This document shows, in pieces, positions 8,580 through 20,369 of a stretch of DNA of 64,000 bases (position 1 is the first letter of the stretch; each line of letters begins with the position of its first letter). The position numbers and the translations under genes are program-made. A model generated the notes under the pieces. That model was not told where the DNA came from, did no database searches, and worked only from the letters and a program-made list of their open reading frames with translations. The DNA is from Caulobacter sp. 602-1 (GTDB lineage Bacteria; Pseudomonadota; Alphaproteobacteria; Caulobacterales; Caulobacteraceae), in assembly GCF_003931565.1 (NCBI RefSeq), contig NZ_RRYI01000001.1, positions 1 to 64,000 of the forward strand, in the 5' to 3' direction.

Positions 8580-10195
8580 TCCCGGACTTCCGGCAGCTCG
8601 ACCACGAAGCGGGCGCCGATCACGGCCCCGGCCTCGTCCTTGCGGTTCTCGGCGTGGATCTGGCCGCCGTGGGCCTCGACGATCTGCCGGGCGATCGAGA
8701 GACCCAGGCCCGAATTGCCGCCGAACGCCCGGCCCTTGGGACGCGAGGTGTAGAAGCGCTCGAAGATGGTCTCCAGGTTCTCGGCGGGGATGCCGGGGCC
8801 GTCGTCGTCGACGATCACGGCCACGGTCGACTTGCCGCGCGGGCGGATCACGAACACCCGCACCTCGCCATCGTCCTGGCTGAACGAGCGGGCGTTGTCG
8901 ATCAGGTTGCGGAACACCTGGCCGATCGGGGTCTCGCGGGCCAGCACCAGGATGGGGCGGGGGATCTCGGCCCCGAATCGCACCCGCACGCTGCCCGGCG
9001 CCGGACCGGGGCGCAGCTGGGCCTCGTACAGACTGGCGACCTCGGCCAGCAGCTTGGAGAGGTCGATGGCCTTGGGATGCTCGCGCGACAGCTCCGCGTC
9101 CAGGCGCGAGGCGTTGGAGATGTCGGTGACCAGGCGGTCCAGGCGGTTGACGTCGTTCTGCAGGATGGCCAGCAGCCGCGCCCGGGCGGCGGGGTCGGTG
9201 ACCAGGTCCAGGGTCTCGATGGCCGAGCGGATCGAGGTCAGGGGGTTCTTGATCTCGTGGGCCACGTCGGCGGCGAAGCGCTCGATGGCGTCCATGCGCT
9301 CGGACAGCGAGTGGGTCATGTCCTCCAGCGAGCGCGACAGGTCGCCCAGCTCGTCGCGGCGTTCGGACAGGTCCGGCAGCGAGATGGCGCGCGCGCCTTG
9401 CAGGCGCACATGGTCGGCGGCCCGCGCCAGGCGCAGCACCGGCACGGCGATCAGGCGGTGCAGCAGGACGCTGGAGAGCACGATCGCGACCATGGCCACG
9501 ACGATGAACGGCAGCAGGGCCTTGCGCTCGGCCGAGATGATCTCGTCGACATCGCCGGCCTCCAAGGTCAGCACGCCCAGCACCGCGCGGACGTGCTGGA
9601 TGGGGATCGACACCGAGACCACCCGCTCGCCATCCTCGGCAATGCGGGTGCCGGCGACGGGGCGGCCCTTCATCGCCTGGGCGATCTCGTCGGCCAGGGC
9701 CTGACGGGCCTTCTCCGCGCGGGCCTGGGCGGCGGGGGTCAGGTGCGGGGGGGCGTCCTTGTCGCCCGGCTTGCGCGCGGGCGGCAGCACCTTCCAGTCG
9801 ACGCGGTCGGCGACCACGAACGAGTCGGCCAGGGCCTTGCCGTGGGCGTCGAACAGGCGGGCCCGCTGGTTGCGCGGGATGAACAGCACCTGCAGCAGCT
9901 GGCTGGCGACATAGGGATCCAGCGCCGGCTCGGGCTCGCCGACCGTGGCAGTCTGGTCGATGACGTTGGCGATCAGCTCGCCCTGGGTGGACAGGCTGTC
10001 GATGCGGGCGGCGATCAGGCCGCTGCGCAGTTCGTTGAGCACCAGGGCCCCGACGACCACGATCGCCAGCGCCAGCACGTTGAGGACGATGATCAGCCGG
10101 CCGAGCCTGGACCCGCGCGGCCAGACGAAGCGTCGCCTGGCCTTGGGGGTTTCGCTTTGGCTCTCCGCCTCAGGACTCGCGGTAACGGTAGCCAA
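8576..10195 (-). CDS. chvG: Sensor histidine kinase ChvG (ExoS family)
   Basis: About 539 residues from a TTG at 10195. The domains are an N-terminal membrane helix ([19 protein letters not shown]), a periplasmic region of about 200 residues, a second helix ([16 protein letters not shown]), HAMP, a HisKA box ([15 protein letters not shown]) and a HATPase with N, G1 (DDDGPGIP) and G2 ([10 protein letters not shown]) boxes. The frame is open a further 33 codons, but that part is the out-of-frame shadow of chvI. The TTG, which overlaps the end of chvI by 26 nt, is the last plausible start before the first helix. ChvG senses cell-envelope, acid and osmotic stress and phosphorylates ChvI. Confidence 0.92.
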   Translation of the reverse strand: MATVTASPEAESQSETPKARRRFVWPRGSRLGRLIIVLNVLALAIVVVGALVLNELRSGLIAARIDSLSTQGELIANVIDQTATVGEPEPALDPYVASQLLQVLFIPRNQRARLFDAHGKALADSFVVADRVDWKVLPPARKPGDKDAPPHLTPAAQARAEKARQALADEIAQAMKGRPVAGTRIAEDGERVVSVSIPIQHVRAVLGVLTLEAGDVDEIISAERKALLPFIVVAMVAIVLSSVLLHRLIAVPVLRLARAADHVRLQGARAISLPDLSERRDELGDLSRSLEDMTHSLSERMDAIERFAADVAHEIKNPLTSIRSAIETLDLVTDPAARARLLAILQNDVNRLDRLVTDISNASRLDAELSREHPKAIDLSKLLAEVASLYEAQLRPGPAPGSVRVRFGAEIPRPILVLARETPIGQVFRNLIDNARSFSQDDGEVRVFVIRPRGKSTVAVIVDDDGPGIPAENLETIFERFYTSRPKGRAFGGNSGLGLSIARQIVEAHGGQIHAENRKDEAGAVIGARFVVELPEVRE

Positions 10196-10889
10196 CGCCG
10201 TACAGGGTCTCGATGGAGTCGAACTCGGGATCGACCTGACGGAACTTCTTGCGCATGCGCTTGATGTGGCTGTCGATCGTGCGGTCGTCGACATAGACCT
10301 GATCGTCGTAGGCGGCGTCCATCAGGTTGTCGCGGCTCTTCACGAAGCCGGGGCGCTGGGCCAGGGCCTGCAGCAGCAGGAACTCGGTGACGGTCAGACG
10401 CACCGGCCGGCCGTCCCACAGGCTGTCATGGCGGGCCGGATCGAGGGTCAGCTTGCCGCGCTTCATGACCTTGGAGCCCGCCGCCGCGGCGGCCGAGCCG
10501 GCCATCGGCGCCAGGTCCTCGTCGTCCGGACGGGCGCGGCGCAGCACGGCCTTGACCCGCTCCAGCAGCAGGCGCTGGCTGAACGGCTTGTGCATGTAGT
10601 CGTCGGCGCCGAGGTTGAAGCCGAGGATCTCGTCGATCTCGTCGTCCTTCGAGGTCAGCATGATCACCGGGATCTCGGACGTCTGGCGCAGGCGCCGCAG
10701 CACCTCCATGCCGTCCATGCGCGGCATCTTGACGTCGAGAATGACAAGATCGGGCGGGTTGGCCTCGACGGCCTCGAGACCCGAGGCTCCGTCGTAATAG
10801 GCCTTCACCGCGTGACCGTGGCTTTCCAGGGCCAGCGAGACCGAGGCGACGATGTTCTCGTCGTCGTCAATGAGCGTGATGGCGGCCAT
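10170..10889 (-). CDS. chvI: Response regulator ChvI (OmpR family)
   Basis: The protein has 239 residues. The receiver domain carries acidic residues 8-10, phospho-accepting Asp52 (LVILDVKMP) and Lys in HKPF. A linker rich in Ala/Gly joins it to an OmpR-type winged helix, with [10 protein letters not shown] at the C-terminus. It is the first gene of the chvI-chvG-hprK-EIIA-ptsH cluster, and its promoter must lie in the 220-bp divergent gap to the unknown gene at 11111. In Caulobacter ChvI answers envelope stress. Confidence 0.96.
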   Translation of the reverse strand: MAAITLIDDDENIVASVSLALESHGHAVKAYYDGASGLEAVEANPPDLVILDVKMPRMDGMEVLRRLRQTSEIPVIMLTSKDDEIDEILGFNLGADDYMHKPFSQRLLLERVKAVLRRARPDDEDLAPMAGSAAAAAGSKVMKRGKLTLDPARHDSLWDGRPVRLTVTEFLLLQALAQRPGFVKSRDNLMDAAYDDQVYVDDRTIDSHIKRMRKKFRQVDPEFDSIETLYGVGYRYRES

Positions 10890-11110
10890 ATGGTCGTTCT
10901 TGTCCTTAGCCTTTTCTTGCGTCGGCCGATCCTATCGGTCGAACGTCCTGGCTTCAACGCGTGGCGCGGTAAAGCTTTCCCTGCTTCTTCCTGGGCTTTA
11001 CGGCTCCAGAAAGGCGCGATTGCGGCGCGGACGGCCGTCATGGGCGGGTTCCCTCAACCTCACCTTAAGGTCTGAACACCCATAGTGGGGCCTCCTGAAG
11101 CGGGGCGGGC

Positions 11111-12811
11111 ATGAGCCAAGTCCATTACGAGTTGTTTGTCCGGCGGAAAGTCGGGGCCCAGTGGACGCTGGAGATCGCCTCGGAGAACCGCGCGCACGCG
11201 CTGCAGGTCGCCGAGGACGTCCTCGTTCAGAACCGCGCCGTCGCCGTGCGCGTCAGCAAGGAAACCCTCGACGAGGCCACCGGCGAATACAAGTCGATCG
11301 CCATCTTCACCAAGGGCCTGGTCGACGGCGGCAAGCCCAAGAAGGAGGTCGAGGATCGCGACCCCCTCTGCGTGCAGCCGGCCGACCTCTACACCGCCCA
11401 CGCCCGTGACCGCATCGGCCGCCTGCTGGAAGGCTGGCTGGCCCGGCACAAGGCCACGCCGTTCGAACTGCTGCACCGCCCCGATCTCGTCGAGAAGCTC
11501 GAGGCGTCCGGCACCGACCTGCAGCACGCGCTGCAAAAGATCGCCATTCCGGAAGCCGAGGCGCGCGGCCAGTCCGTGCACGAGGTCATCCGCCACTTCC
11601 AGGGCCTGGTCGAGCGCACCGTCGCCAACCTGATGAAGGCCTTCAAGAAGGGAGCCCTGCCGGATCTCGACAAGGAAGGCTTCGCCAAGGCCGCCGAGCG
11701 CCTGGTCGCCGATCCCGACCGCGCGTTCCTGCTGGGCGCCGGCGTCGCCGCCTCGATCGCGCCGGCCGTCAGCTGGTCGGCCAAGATCGCCCGCCTGCTG
11801 GACCTGGCCGACGCCGCCCCGGAAGAGCCGCGCGCCCGCTTCGCGGCCTTGCAAGCCATCGAGCAGCCGCTGGCCGAGATCATCGGCTCGCGGGCCGGCA
11901 TGGCCGACCTGCTGAACACCACCAACGAAGACCTCGGCGTCACCCTGGCGGCCATGACCCGCCTGACCGGCGGCGTCGCCGTCGAGGCCCTGATCAAGAT
12001 CGAAGCCAGCGTCCGCGGCTGCATGCCGGAGCTGTCGGGCACGGCCCGTCGTCTCGGCGAATGGTTGGCTGGCGACAACTTCCCGTCGGTGCGCAAGGCC
12101 ATCGCCGAGCGCGTGCTGACCGAGCTGAACGGCGTGCGCCGCCTCAAGCCCAGCGACGCCGAGGCCGAGATCGAATATCTGCGCGCCCTGGCCATGAGCC
12201 TGACGGCCGCCGCCGGCCGCATCCTCCAGGCCGAGGACATCCAGGGCGCCTTCACGACCCGCTCCAAGACCCTGCTGAACGGCGACTTCATCGAGGCGCT
12301 GCTGGGCCGCGACCGCTCGGCCCATGAAGAGATCAAGATGCTGATCCGCCTGGCCGAGAACGTCATGGGCGCGGTCAACAAGCGCAACGCCGCTCGCTGG
12401 CTGAACGCCAACATCAGCGCCATGCGTTTCGAGAAGGAGCTGCGCGCCGGCCCCGACTCGCCGGTCGCCAAGCTCAGCAACCTGGCGGGGCTGCAGCGTC
12501 AGCTGGTCCGCTCCGGCCTGGTGCGTGAGGACTTCGAGCCATTGTGCGCCAAGCTGGGCGAGATCGGCGCGCTGATCGAGGGCGACTCGCGCCTGCTGAC
12601 CATGCTGGTCCGCGCCCCCGCGCCACTGCCGCACCGTCTGCAACTGCTGGCCAAGCTGGCCCTCGGCGAGGCCGGCCCGACCGGCCCGGTCGCCGACAAG
12701 GCCCGGGTCGAGGCCCTGAAACTGGCCCGCGACCCGACCTCGCGCGAACAGCTCCAGGGCTCGCCGCAGACCATGGACCTGCTGAAGACCCTGCTGGCGC
12801 AGGCGGCTTAG
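11111..12811 (+). CDS. Large soluble protein of unknown function, divergent from chvI
   Basis: The protein has 566 residues with no signal peptide and no membrane segment. An N-terminal region of about 70 residues looks like an alpha/beta module (HYELFVRRKVGAQWTLEIAS, then a second strand pair ending SIAIFTKGL). The remaining 490 residues are almost entirely helical with repeated Leu/Ala-rich helices, suggesting a scaffold. No catalytic motif is evident. Codon use and GC match the neighbours, so it is native. I do not recognise the family. It shares a 220-bp divergent promoter region with chvI, so it may belong to the ChvI regulon, which is inference. Confidence 0.85.
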   Translation: MSQVHYELFVRRKVGAQWTLEIASENRAHALQVAEDVLVQNRAVAVRVSKETLDEATGEYKSIAIFTKGLVDGGKPKKEVEDRDPLCVQPADLYTAHARDRIGRLLEGWLARHKATPFELLHRPDLVEKLEASGTDLQHALQKIAIPEAEARGQSVHEVIRHFQGLVERTVANLMKAFKKGALPDLDKEGFAKAAERLVADPDRAFLLGAGVAASIAPAVSWSAKIARLLDLADAAPEEPRARFAALQAIEQPLAEIIGSRAGMADLLNTTNEDLGVTLAAMTRLTGGVAVEALIKIEASVRGCMPELSGTARRLGEWLAGDNFPSVRKAIAERVLTELNGVRRLKPSDAEAEIEYLRALAMSLTAAAGRILQAEDIQGAFTTRSKTLLNGDFIEALLGRDRSAHEEIKMLIRLAENVMGAVNKRNAARWLNANISAMRFEKELRAGPDSPVAKLSNLAGLQRQLVRSGLVREDFEPLCAKLGEIGALIEGDSRLLTMLVRAPAPLPHRLQLLAKLALGEAGPTGPVADKARVEALKLARDPTSREQLQGSPQTMDLLKTLLAQAA

Positions 12812-12861
12812 GGCGCGCCTGCCGCCGGAGGACGGTCAGGCCGCCGCCGGAGCTATCGTCC

Positions 12862-13962
12862 TCACTTCAGCACCGCGTCCGAGCTCACCAGCCGCACGTC
12901 GTGCATCTGGTTCAGATAGGCCTCGTAGTAGCCCTTGTGCGACGCCCCGACGATGGCGAGCATCCGCATGCCGGGGTGCTGGCCCAGCACGTCGCGGATG
13001 TTGCCGACCATGCGCAGGTTGCGGGTCTCCCAGAAGCCCAGATATTGCCGGCCGAAGCCCTGGGGCGAGGGTTCGACGAACGCCGCGCCGAAGTCGCCCT
13101 TGAAGGCCATCAACTGGGCGTTGGCTGTGTTGTAGGCCCGGTAGAGGTTCAGGACGCCGTCCGGCTTGGAGAGGTTCGCGCGCAATGCCTCGTCCTGGGC
13201 CCGGCGGGCATGGCTGACGGGGTTATCCCATGCCTTCATGATCGCCGCTTCGTAGGCCTTCTGTTCCTCCGGGGCGCCGCTATCGGGGGTGTCGGCCGAG
13301 TGGTCGTCGACGCTCCACAGGCGTTCAAGGCCTAGCCGCGCGGCCAGCACGGCGGCGATCACGGTGGTCTCGTTGCGGCGGGTCTTGAACGATTCCAGAA
13401 AGGCGGCCTGTTCGTCGTTCAGGCTATCGCCAGCATGGCGCTCGGCGTCTGGCAACCGCAGCCACTGCACCAGGGCCGAGTTGCGCTCGCCCGCCGCGAT
13501 GAACACCGCCGCCAGGCGCCGGCGCTGGGCGGCCGTGGGCTGGGTCGGCCAGGCGGCCAGCAGGCGCTCGGCCTCGGCATTGGCCGCCGGCACGTCGAGA
13601 CCGATCGCCTGGCCCGCCTTGCCGGGGTCGTAGCAATAGCTCTTCACGGTCGCTGCGTAGCGGGCCGGATAGCGGCGCAGGGCGTCGCACTGCAGGCCCG
13701 ACAGGTCCTCGGTGGCGATACCGGTCGGCTTCCAGGCGGCCAGGCGGTCGATCAGCGGCGCCAGCAGCGCCATGTCGAAGGTCTTGGGCAGGCCCGACAG
13801 GTGCGCCGTGCCCAGCACCAGCACCTCGTTGGCCTTGCCGGCGGGCGGCCCCTTCAGCGTCTCGGGATGGAAGGTGGGCTTATAGTCCTGCGCCTGGGCG
13901 GCGCCGGCCAGCAGGGCCAGCGCCCCAACGCCGGCGACGAGAATACGAACGGTGCGAAACAT
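12862..13962 (-). CDS. Exported DUF5694-type protein
   Basis: The protein has 366 residues with a signal peptide (cleavage after AGAAQA, about residue 24). The mature part opens with EVLVLGTAHLSGLP and closes with MRMLAIVGASHKGYYEAYL, the paired GxxH motifs of the DUF5694 family. That family resembles the TraB/TIKI fold, in which such residues bind metal. The core is helical. The function is unproven; a periplasmic hydrolase is a guess from fold resemblance. It is convergent with the gene at 11111 and has no operon partner. Confidence 0.75.
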   Translation of the reverse strand: MFRTVRILVAGVGALALLAGAAQAQDYKPTFHPETLKGPPAGKANEVLVLGTAHLSGLPKTFDMALLAPLIDRLAAWKPTGIATEDLSGLQCDALRRYPARYAATVKSYCYDPGKAGQAIGLDVPAANAEAERLLAAWPTQPTAAQRRRLAAVFIAAGERNSALVQWLRLPDAERHAGDSLNDEQAAFLESFKTRRNETTVIAAVLAARLGLERLWSVDDHSADTPDSGAPEEQKAYEAAIMKAWDNPVSHARRAQDEALRANLSKPDGVLNLYRAYNTANAQLMAFKGDFGAAFVEPSPQGFGRQYLGFWETRNLRMVGNIRDVLGQHPGMRMLAIVGASHKGYYEAYLNQMHDVRLVSSDAVLK

Positions 13963-14081
13963 AAAGGCCCCTCGGACAGCTGCTCAAGCTTAGAGGCCCG
14001 GGGATAGGCGAACGGAGGCGCCTGACTTTTATTTAATGATCGCTTCGCCGCGTGGATGAGCGGAGAGGCGGCCTTGCCGCG

Positions 14082-16357
<2,276 letters not shown>

Positions 16358-16422
16358 TTAACCCCCTGTGTGCGCTCGCAGGCGTAAAGAGGACGTCAAC
16401 CACGGTGCGGTAGCAAGGCGAC

Positions 16423-16842
16423 ATGCGCCGAAACCGCCTCCTTCCGATCGCCCTGATCGCCGCCCTCGCCGGCGGCTCCCTGGCCGCGCCGACGGTCGCC
16501 TTCGCCAGCGCCCATGGCAAGGAAGAGAAGAAGGCGCCGCCGACCTATTTCGCCCTGGATCCGATCAACGCGGTGGTCCTGCGCCGCGATGGCCGCCGGG
16601 GCGTGATGACCGTCGAGACCGGCATCGAGGCCAAGGATCCCAAGCTGATGGAGCGCGCCCAGGCCTCGACGCCGCGCCTGCGGGCGGCCTTCGCCCAGGT
16701 GCTGATGGTCTATGCCGCCGGCCTGCGCGGCGGGGCGCCGCCCGACCTCGACTATGTGGCGCGCGAACTGCAGAAGGCCTGCGACCAGGTGGTCGGCAAG
16801 CCCGGCGCCAAGGTCCTGCTGGGCTCGACCCTGCTCAGCTAG
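16423..16842 (+). CDS. Small exported protein with a FliL-like pattern
   Basis: The protein has 139 residues with an N-terminal signal sequence (MRRNRLLPIALIAALAGGSLAA). The mature part has the order YFALDPINAVVLR, then MTVETGIEAKDPKLMERAQ, then RLRAAFAQVL, which resembles the soluble domain of FliL (strand, strand, helix with a Pro/Arg-rich turn). FliL associates with the flagellar motor, but this copy has a cleavable-looking leader and lies outside any flagellar cluster, so the assignment is tentative. Its stop overlaps the convergent tadA stop by 4 nt. Confidence 0.6.
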   Translation: MRRNRLLPIALIAALAGGSLAAPTVAFASAHGKEEKKAPPTYFALDPINAVVLRRDGRRGVMTVETGIEAKDPKLMERAQASTPRLRAAFAQVLMVYAAGLRGGAPPDLDYVARELQKACDQVVGKPGAKVLLGSTLLS

Positions 16843-17321
16843 ATTTTCCTGCGCCTGGCGCGGAAGAACCCCCGCAGCAGATCCGCGCTCTCCTCGGCCA
16901 GGACGCCGCCCGTCACGTCAGGGCGCCAGTGGCAGGTGGGTTGAGCGAAGAATCTCGGGCCGTGGACGACCGCGCCGCCCTTCGGGTCCTCGGCCCCGAA
17001 CACCACCCGGCCGATCCGCGCGTGGCTGATCGCGCCGGCGCACATGGCGCAGGGCTCCAGGGTGACGACCAGGGTGAGGTCGGTCAGGCGGTAGTTCTCG
17101 AGCTTGGCGGCCGCCGCCCGCATAGCCGCGATCTCGGCGTGGGCCGTGGGGTCGTGGGCGGCGATCGGGCCGTTGCCGGCCGTGGCGATGACCTCGCCGG
17201 TCCTGGGGTCGAGGATCACCGCGCCGACGGGCGTCTCGCCGGCCTCGGCCGCCGCGCGGGCGGCCTCGAGGGCCAGGCGCATCATGCGGCGGTCTTGATC
17301 GTCGGCGAGATCGGTGTGCAT
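16839..17321 (-). CDS. tadA: tRNA adenosine(34) deaminase / nucleoside deaminase
   Basis: The protein has 160 residues from the ATG at 17321. The zinc site is HAE (in PTAHAEIAAM, with catalytic Glu) and PCAMC. The length and the ACAGAISHARIGRVVFGA segment are typical of TadA, which makes inosine at the wobble base of tRNA-Arg(ACG). The open frame continues 22 codons upstream into a hydrophobic stretch that is not part of the family. It is divergent from the pseudouridine synthase gene. Confidence 0.9.
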   Translation of the reverse strand: MHTDLADDQDRRMMRLALEAARAAAEAGETPVGAVILDPRTGEVIATAGNGPIAAHDPTAHAEIAAMRAAAAKLENYRLTDLTLVVTLEPCAMCAGAISHARIGRVVFGAEDPKGGAVVHGPRFFAQPTCHWRPDVTGGVLAEESADLLRGFFRARRRKI

Positions 17322-17379
17322 TACCTGAACCTGAAACAGCCCATCGAGAGATGCGCCCAGCCCGAGAAGGACGCCGAAA

Positions 17380-18657
17380 ATGACCAAGCCGCACGATCCC
17401 CTGTACGAGCCTGAACTCGACGGTCAAGACGGCGATCTCGACGGCGGTCCCGGCGAGCGCGTCGCCAAGGCCCTGGCGCGGTCCGGCGTGGCCTCGCGGC
17501 GCGAGGTCGAGCGGCTGATCGAGGCCGGTCGCGTGGCGATCAACGGCAAGGTGCTGACCACCCCGGCGGTCAAGGTCCAGCCCGGCGACTTCCTGACCGT
17601 CGACGGCCAGTTGGTGGCCGAACGCGAGCCGACCCGGCTCTTCCGCTACCACAAGCCCACCGGGCTGATGACCACCCACAACGACCCCAAGGGCCGGCCG
17701 ACGGTGTTCCAGTCGCTGCCCAAGGAGCTGCCGCGTCTGATCTCGGTCGGCCGCCTGGACCTCAACTCCGAGGGCCTCTTGCTGCTGACCAACGACGGAG
17801 AGCTGTCGCGCGCCCTGGAGACGCCCAGCAACGCCTGGGTCCGCCGCTATCGCGCCCGGGCCTTCGGCGACACCACCCAGGCCAAGCTCGACACGCTGAA
17901 GGACGGCATCACGGTCGAGGGCGTCAAGTACGGCTCGATCGAGGCCAAGATCGACAAGGCCCACGACAAGGCCGGCGGCGGCAAGAACATCTGGATCACG
18001 GTCAGCCTGTCGGAAGGCAAGAACCGCGAGGTCCGCAAGGTGCTGGAAGCCCTGGGCCTGAAGGTCAACCGCCTGATCCGCATGTCCTACGGCCCGTTCG
18101 CCCTGGGTCCGCTGGAAGCCGGCCAGATCGAGGAGGTCGGGCCCCGGGTGATCCGCGAACTGCTGGAAGGCATCGTCTCCGAAGAGAACATGCCGACCGG
18201 CGATCGTCCGAAGTTCAACGGTATCGCCAGCGCCGTGAAGGCCCCCGGCACGCCCGGCGGCGGCGACCTGCAGCGCCGGGGCGTTCCGCGCGCCGACCGG
18301 GCGGTGGTGATCGACGCGCCGCAAAAGTCCGAGAAGCCGGTCTACAAGGCCGGCTGGGCCAAGCCGAAGAAGAAGGTCTCGCCCCACGCGCCGGCCAAGG
18401 GCGCCAGCAAGGGCATCGCCGCGCCGAAGGCCAAGCGCGCGCCCAAGTCGATGGAGAGCAAGTTCATCGACATCGGCAAGCCCGCCGCGCGCGGCAAGCC
18501 GGCGGCCAAGTCGCCGGGTAAGCCAGTGGACGGCGCGGCGCGGCGTGTGTCGGAGAAGCCGGGCAGGGCGGCCCCGCGTCCGGCGGCGGCCAAGCCCTCG
18601 CGGGGCGTTGGGCCCTCGCGCGGTCCGGCCCCGCGCGGCGGTCCGCCGAAGCGCTAA
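17380..18657 (+). CDS. rluB: RluB-family pseudouridine synthase with a long basic tail
   Basis: The protein has 425 residues. An S4 RNA-binding domain (about 26-75, RVAKALARSGVASRREVE) is followed by a RsuA/RluB catalytic domain with the active Asp in GRLDLNSEGLLLLTNDG and the second motif EGKNREVRKVLEALG. These enzymes modify 23S rRNA. From about residue 265 onward the protein becomes a disordered Lys/Pro/Ala/Arg-rich tail of about 160 residues absent from E. coli RluB. Such basic tails are common in alphaproteobacterial homologues and probably add nonspecific RNA affinity. The stop overlaps the convergent CPBP gene. Confidence 0.9.
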   Translation: MTKPHDPLYEPELDGQDGDLDGGPGERVAKALARSGVASRREVERLIEAGRVAINGKVLTTPAVKVQPGDFLTVDGQLVAEREPTRLFRYHKPTGLMTTHNDPKGRPTVFQSLPKELPRLISVGRLDLNSEGLLLLTNDGELSRALETPSNAWVRRYRARAFGDTTQAKLDTLKDGITVEGVKYGSIEAKIDKAHDKAGGGKNIWITVSLSEGKNREVRKVLEALGLKVNRLIRMSYGPFALGPLEAGQIEEVGPRVIRELLEGIVSEENMPTGDRPKFNGIASAVKAPGTPGGGDLQRRGVPRADRAVVIDAPQKSEKPVYKAGWAKPKKKVSPHAPAKGASKGIAAPKAKRAPKSMESKFIDIGKPAARGKPAAKSPGKPVDGAARRVSEKPGRAAPRPAAAKPSRGVGPSRGPAPRGGPPKR

Positions 18658-19625
18658 GCCGCCGCCGGGCTCGAGCCGCCGGTCCAGCGGCGCAGGGCCG
18701 GCCAGCGCACCGACAGCTCGGCGACGCCGATGAAGCCGGCCAGCACCACCAGGGCGCTGGCGATCAGGCCGGCCTTGAACTCGTGCGGCGAGTCCGGGCG
18801 GGTGGTCATCGGCCGGATCAGCAGCAGGATCACGGCGTTGTTGGCCGCGTGAGCCCCGATGCCCAGCTCGATGCCGCCCAGGCGCAGCGCCATCCAGGTC
18901 AGGCCCGCGCCCATGGCCGCGCGGACTAGGAAGGCGTCGATGTTCGGGTCGAAGTGGATGGCCGCGAACAGCAGGCCGTTCAGCACCATCAGCACGATGG
19001 GGTCGCGGACATAGGCCGCGCTCTGCTTCAGCAGCCAGCCGCGGAACACCAGTTCCTCGGCGGCCGAGGCCAGGATCAGCAGGGCGATGGCCATGGCCGC
19101 GTAGAGCGCACGGCCCACCAGGTTCGGCGAGACCTTCCACAGCGGCGGATCCAGGGACTCGCCCAGGGCGGCGGCGACGCCGGTGACGGCGATCATCACC
19201 CCGCCGACCAGGACGAGGCCGCCCAGCAGCAGGCGCCAGCGCACGGGCTGGCCGCGATTGATGTAGTCGGTGATGCGGCGGTGGTGGATCGCTCCGGCCG
19301 CGAACACGAAGCCGACCGCCGCGCCCAGGTTCACGCCGGCCAGCACGGCCAGGAAGAACAGCGACTGCCGCGCCGTCGGCTCGGTCAGGTTGGGATCGGA
19401 AAAGACGCTGAACAGGTCGCCGGCCGCCGGCGCGCCGTCCAGGCCGCTGACCACCAGCAGGCTGATCAGGGTGGCGGTGATCGCGCCCAGCAGGCCCGCC
19501 ACCGCTCCGGCCAGCATGCCCACCGGCACGGCGAACACCGTCCGCCACGGGTCGCGGTCATAGGGCGACAGGTCGGCCAGAAAGCGCGAACGCTTCACCG
19601 CCTCCATCAGCTCGCCCATGCGCAT
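18654..19625 (-). CDS. CPBP-family intramembrane metalloprotease
   Basis: The protein has 323 residues with about eight hydrophobic segments. The three CPBP motifs are present in order: EEXXXR (AAEELVFRGWL), FXXXH (LLFAAIHFDP) and HXXXN (GIGAHAANNAV). These form the metal site of CAAX/Abi-type proteases in the membrane. The start is uncertain among GTG 19628, ATG 19625 and ATG 19619; GAGAGG lies 10 nt from 19625. The substrate is unknown. Confidence 0.88.
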   Translation of the reverse strand: MRMGELMEAVKRSRFLADLSPYDRDPWRTVFAVPVGMLAGAVAGLLGAITATLISLLVVSGLDGAPAAGDLFSVFSDPNLTEPTARQSLFFLAVLAGVNLGAAVGFVFAAGAIHHRRITDYINRGQPVRWRLLLGGLVLVGGVMIAVTGVAAALGESLDPPLWKVSPNLVGRALYAAMAIALLILASAAEELVFRGWLLKQSAAYVRDPIVLMVLNGLLFAAIHFDPNIDAFLVRAAMGAGLTWMALRLGGIELGIGAHAANNAVILLLIRPMTTRPDSPHEFKAGLIASALVVLAGFIGVAELSVRWPALRRWTGGSSPAAA

Positions 19626-19748
19626 CACTCGATCGCCTCTCGCTTCCGGGCCGACTAAGAGGGAAGGGTCGCGATCTTGTAAAGCGGGTGCTTGCCGTGG
19701 CGCGCGGGGGACGGCACACATCCGGTTACGAGTTGTAAGGGGACAGGC

Positions 19749-20369
19749 ATGGGTGACGGGGTTTCGGGCAAAGGCGACACGGGCGCGGGGCATCTGCATC
19801 GGCTGGTGCTGTTTTCGGACGCCGTCTTCGCGATCGCCATCACCCTGCTGGCCATCGAGATCCATCCGCCCGAGCACTGGCGGGGCGTGGCGGACCTGTT
19901 CCATCAGATGGGCCACAAGCTGACCGCCTACGCCGTCAGCTTCGCGGTGGTGGGGGTCTGCTGGTTCAGCCATCGCCGGGTGTTCGCCCGCCTGGTCCGG
20001 GCCGATGGCGGCCTGGACGTGTTCAACTTCGTGGTGCTGGGCCTGATCGCCCTGCTCCCGCTGAGCACCGAACTGTTGTGGGAGGGCGGCGGACAGGTCG
20101 TGCTCGTCTATGTCGGCCACGTGGCGGTGATCGGCCTGGCCATGGGTCTGGTCTGGGCCTACGCGGCCTTCGTCGGCAAGCTGACCGAGCCCATGCCCGT
20201 GGGCGAGGCCGTGTTCGTGCTGCTGCGCGTGGCGCTGCTGCCCGGCCTGATGTGCGGGCTGACGATCTTCAGCCTGGTCAACCCGTGGGGCTGGGCCCTG
20301 CTGGCCGGGCTGATGCTGGGCCTGAACTGGATCGGCCGCCGGCTGGGCGCCGCGCCGAAGGCCGCCTGA
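19749..20369 (+). CDS. TMEM175/DUF1211-family membrane protein
   Basis: The protein has 206 residues with six hydrophobic segments. The first carries the family signature R..LFSDAVFAIAITLLAIE, which lines the pore in bacterial TMEM175 potassium-selective channels. The ATG at 19749 is preceded by TAAGGGGA. A start 19 codons upstream is open but unsupported. The stop codon overlaps the start of rsmD (TGATG), so the two genes are translationally coupled, although no functional link is known. Confidence 0.85.
   Translation: MGDGVSGKGDTGAGHLHRLVLFSDAVFAIAITLLAIEIHPPEHWRGVADLFHQMGHKLTAYAVSFAVVGVCWFSHRRVFARLVRADGGLDVFNFVVLGLIALLPLSTELLWEGGGQVVLVYVGHVAVIGLAMGLVWAYAAFVGKLTEPMPVGEAVFVLLRVALLPGLMCGLTIFSLVNPWGWALLAGLMLGLNWIGRRLGAAPKAA

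Noticed and set aside
16918-19548. An 876-codon minus-strand frame
   Set aside because: It is a shadow of the RluB, CPBP and TadA genes in the wrong frame, with low-complexity composition.
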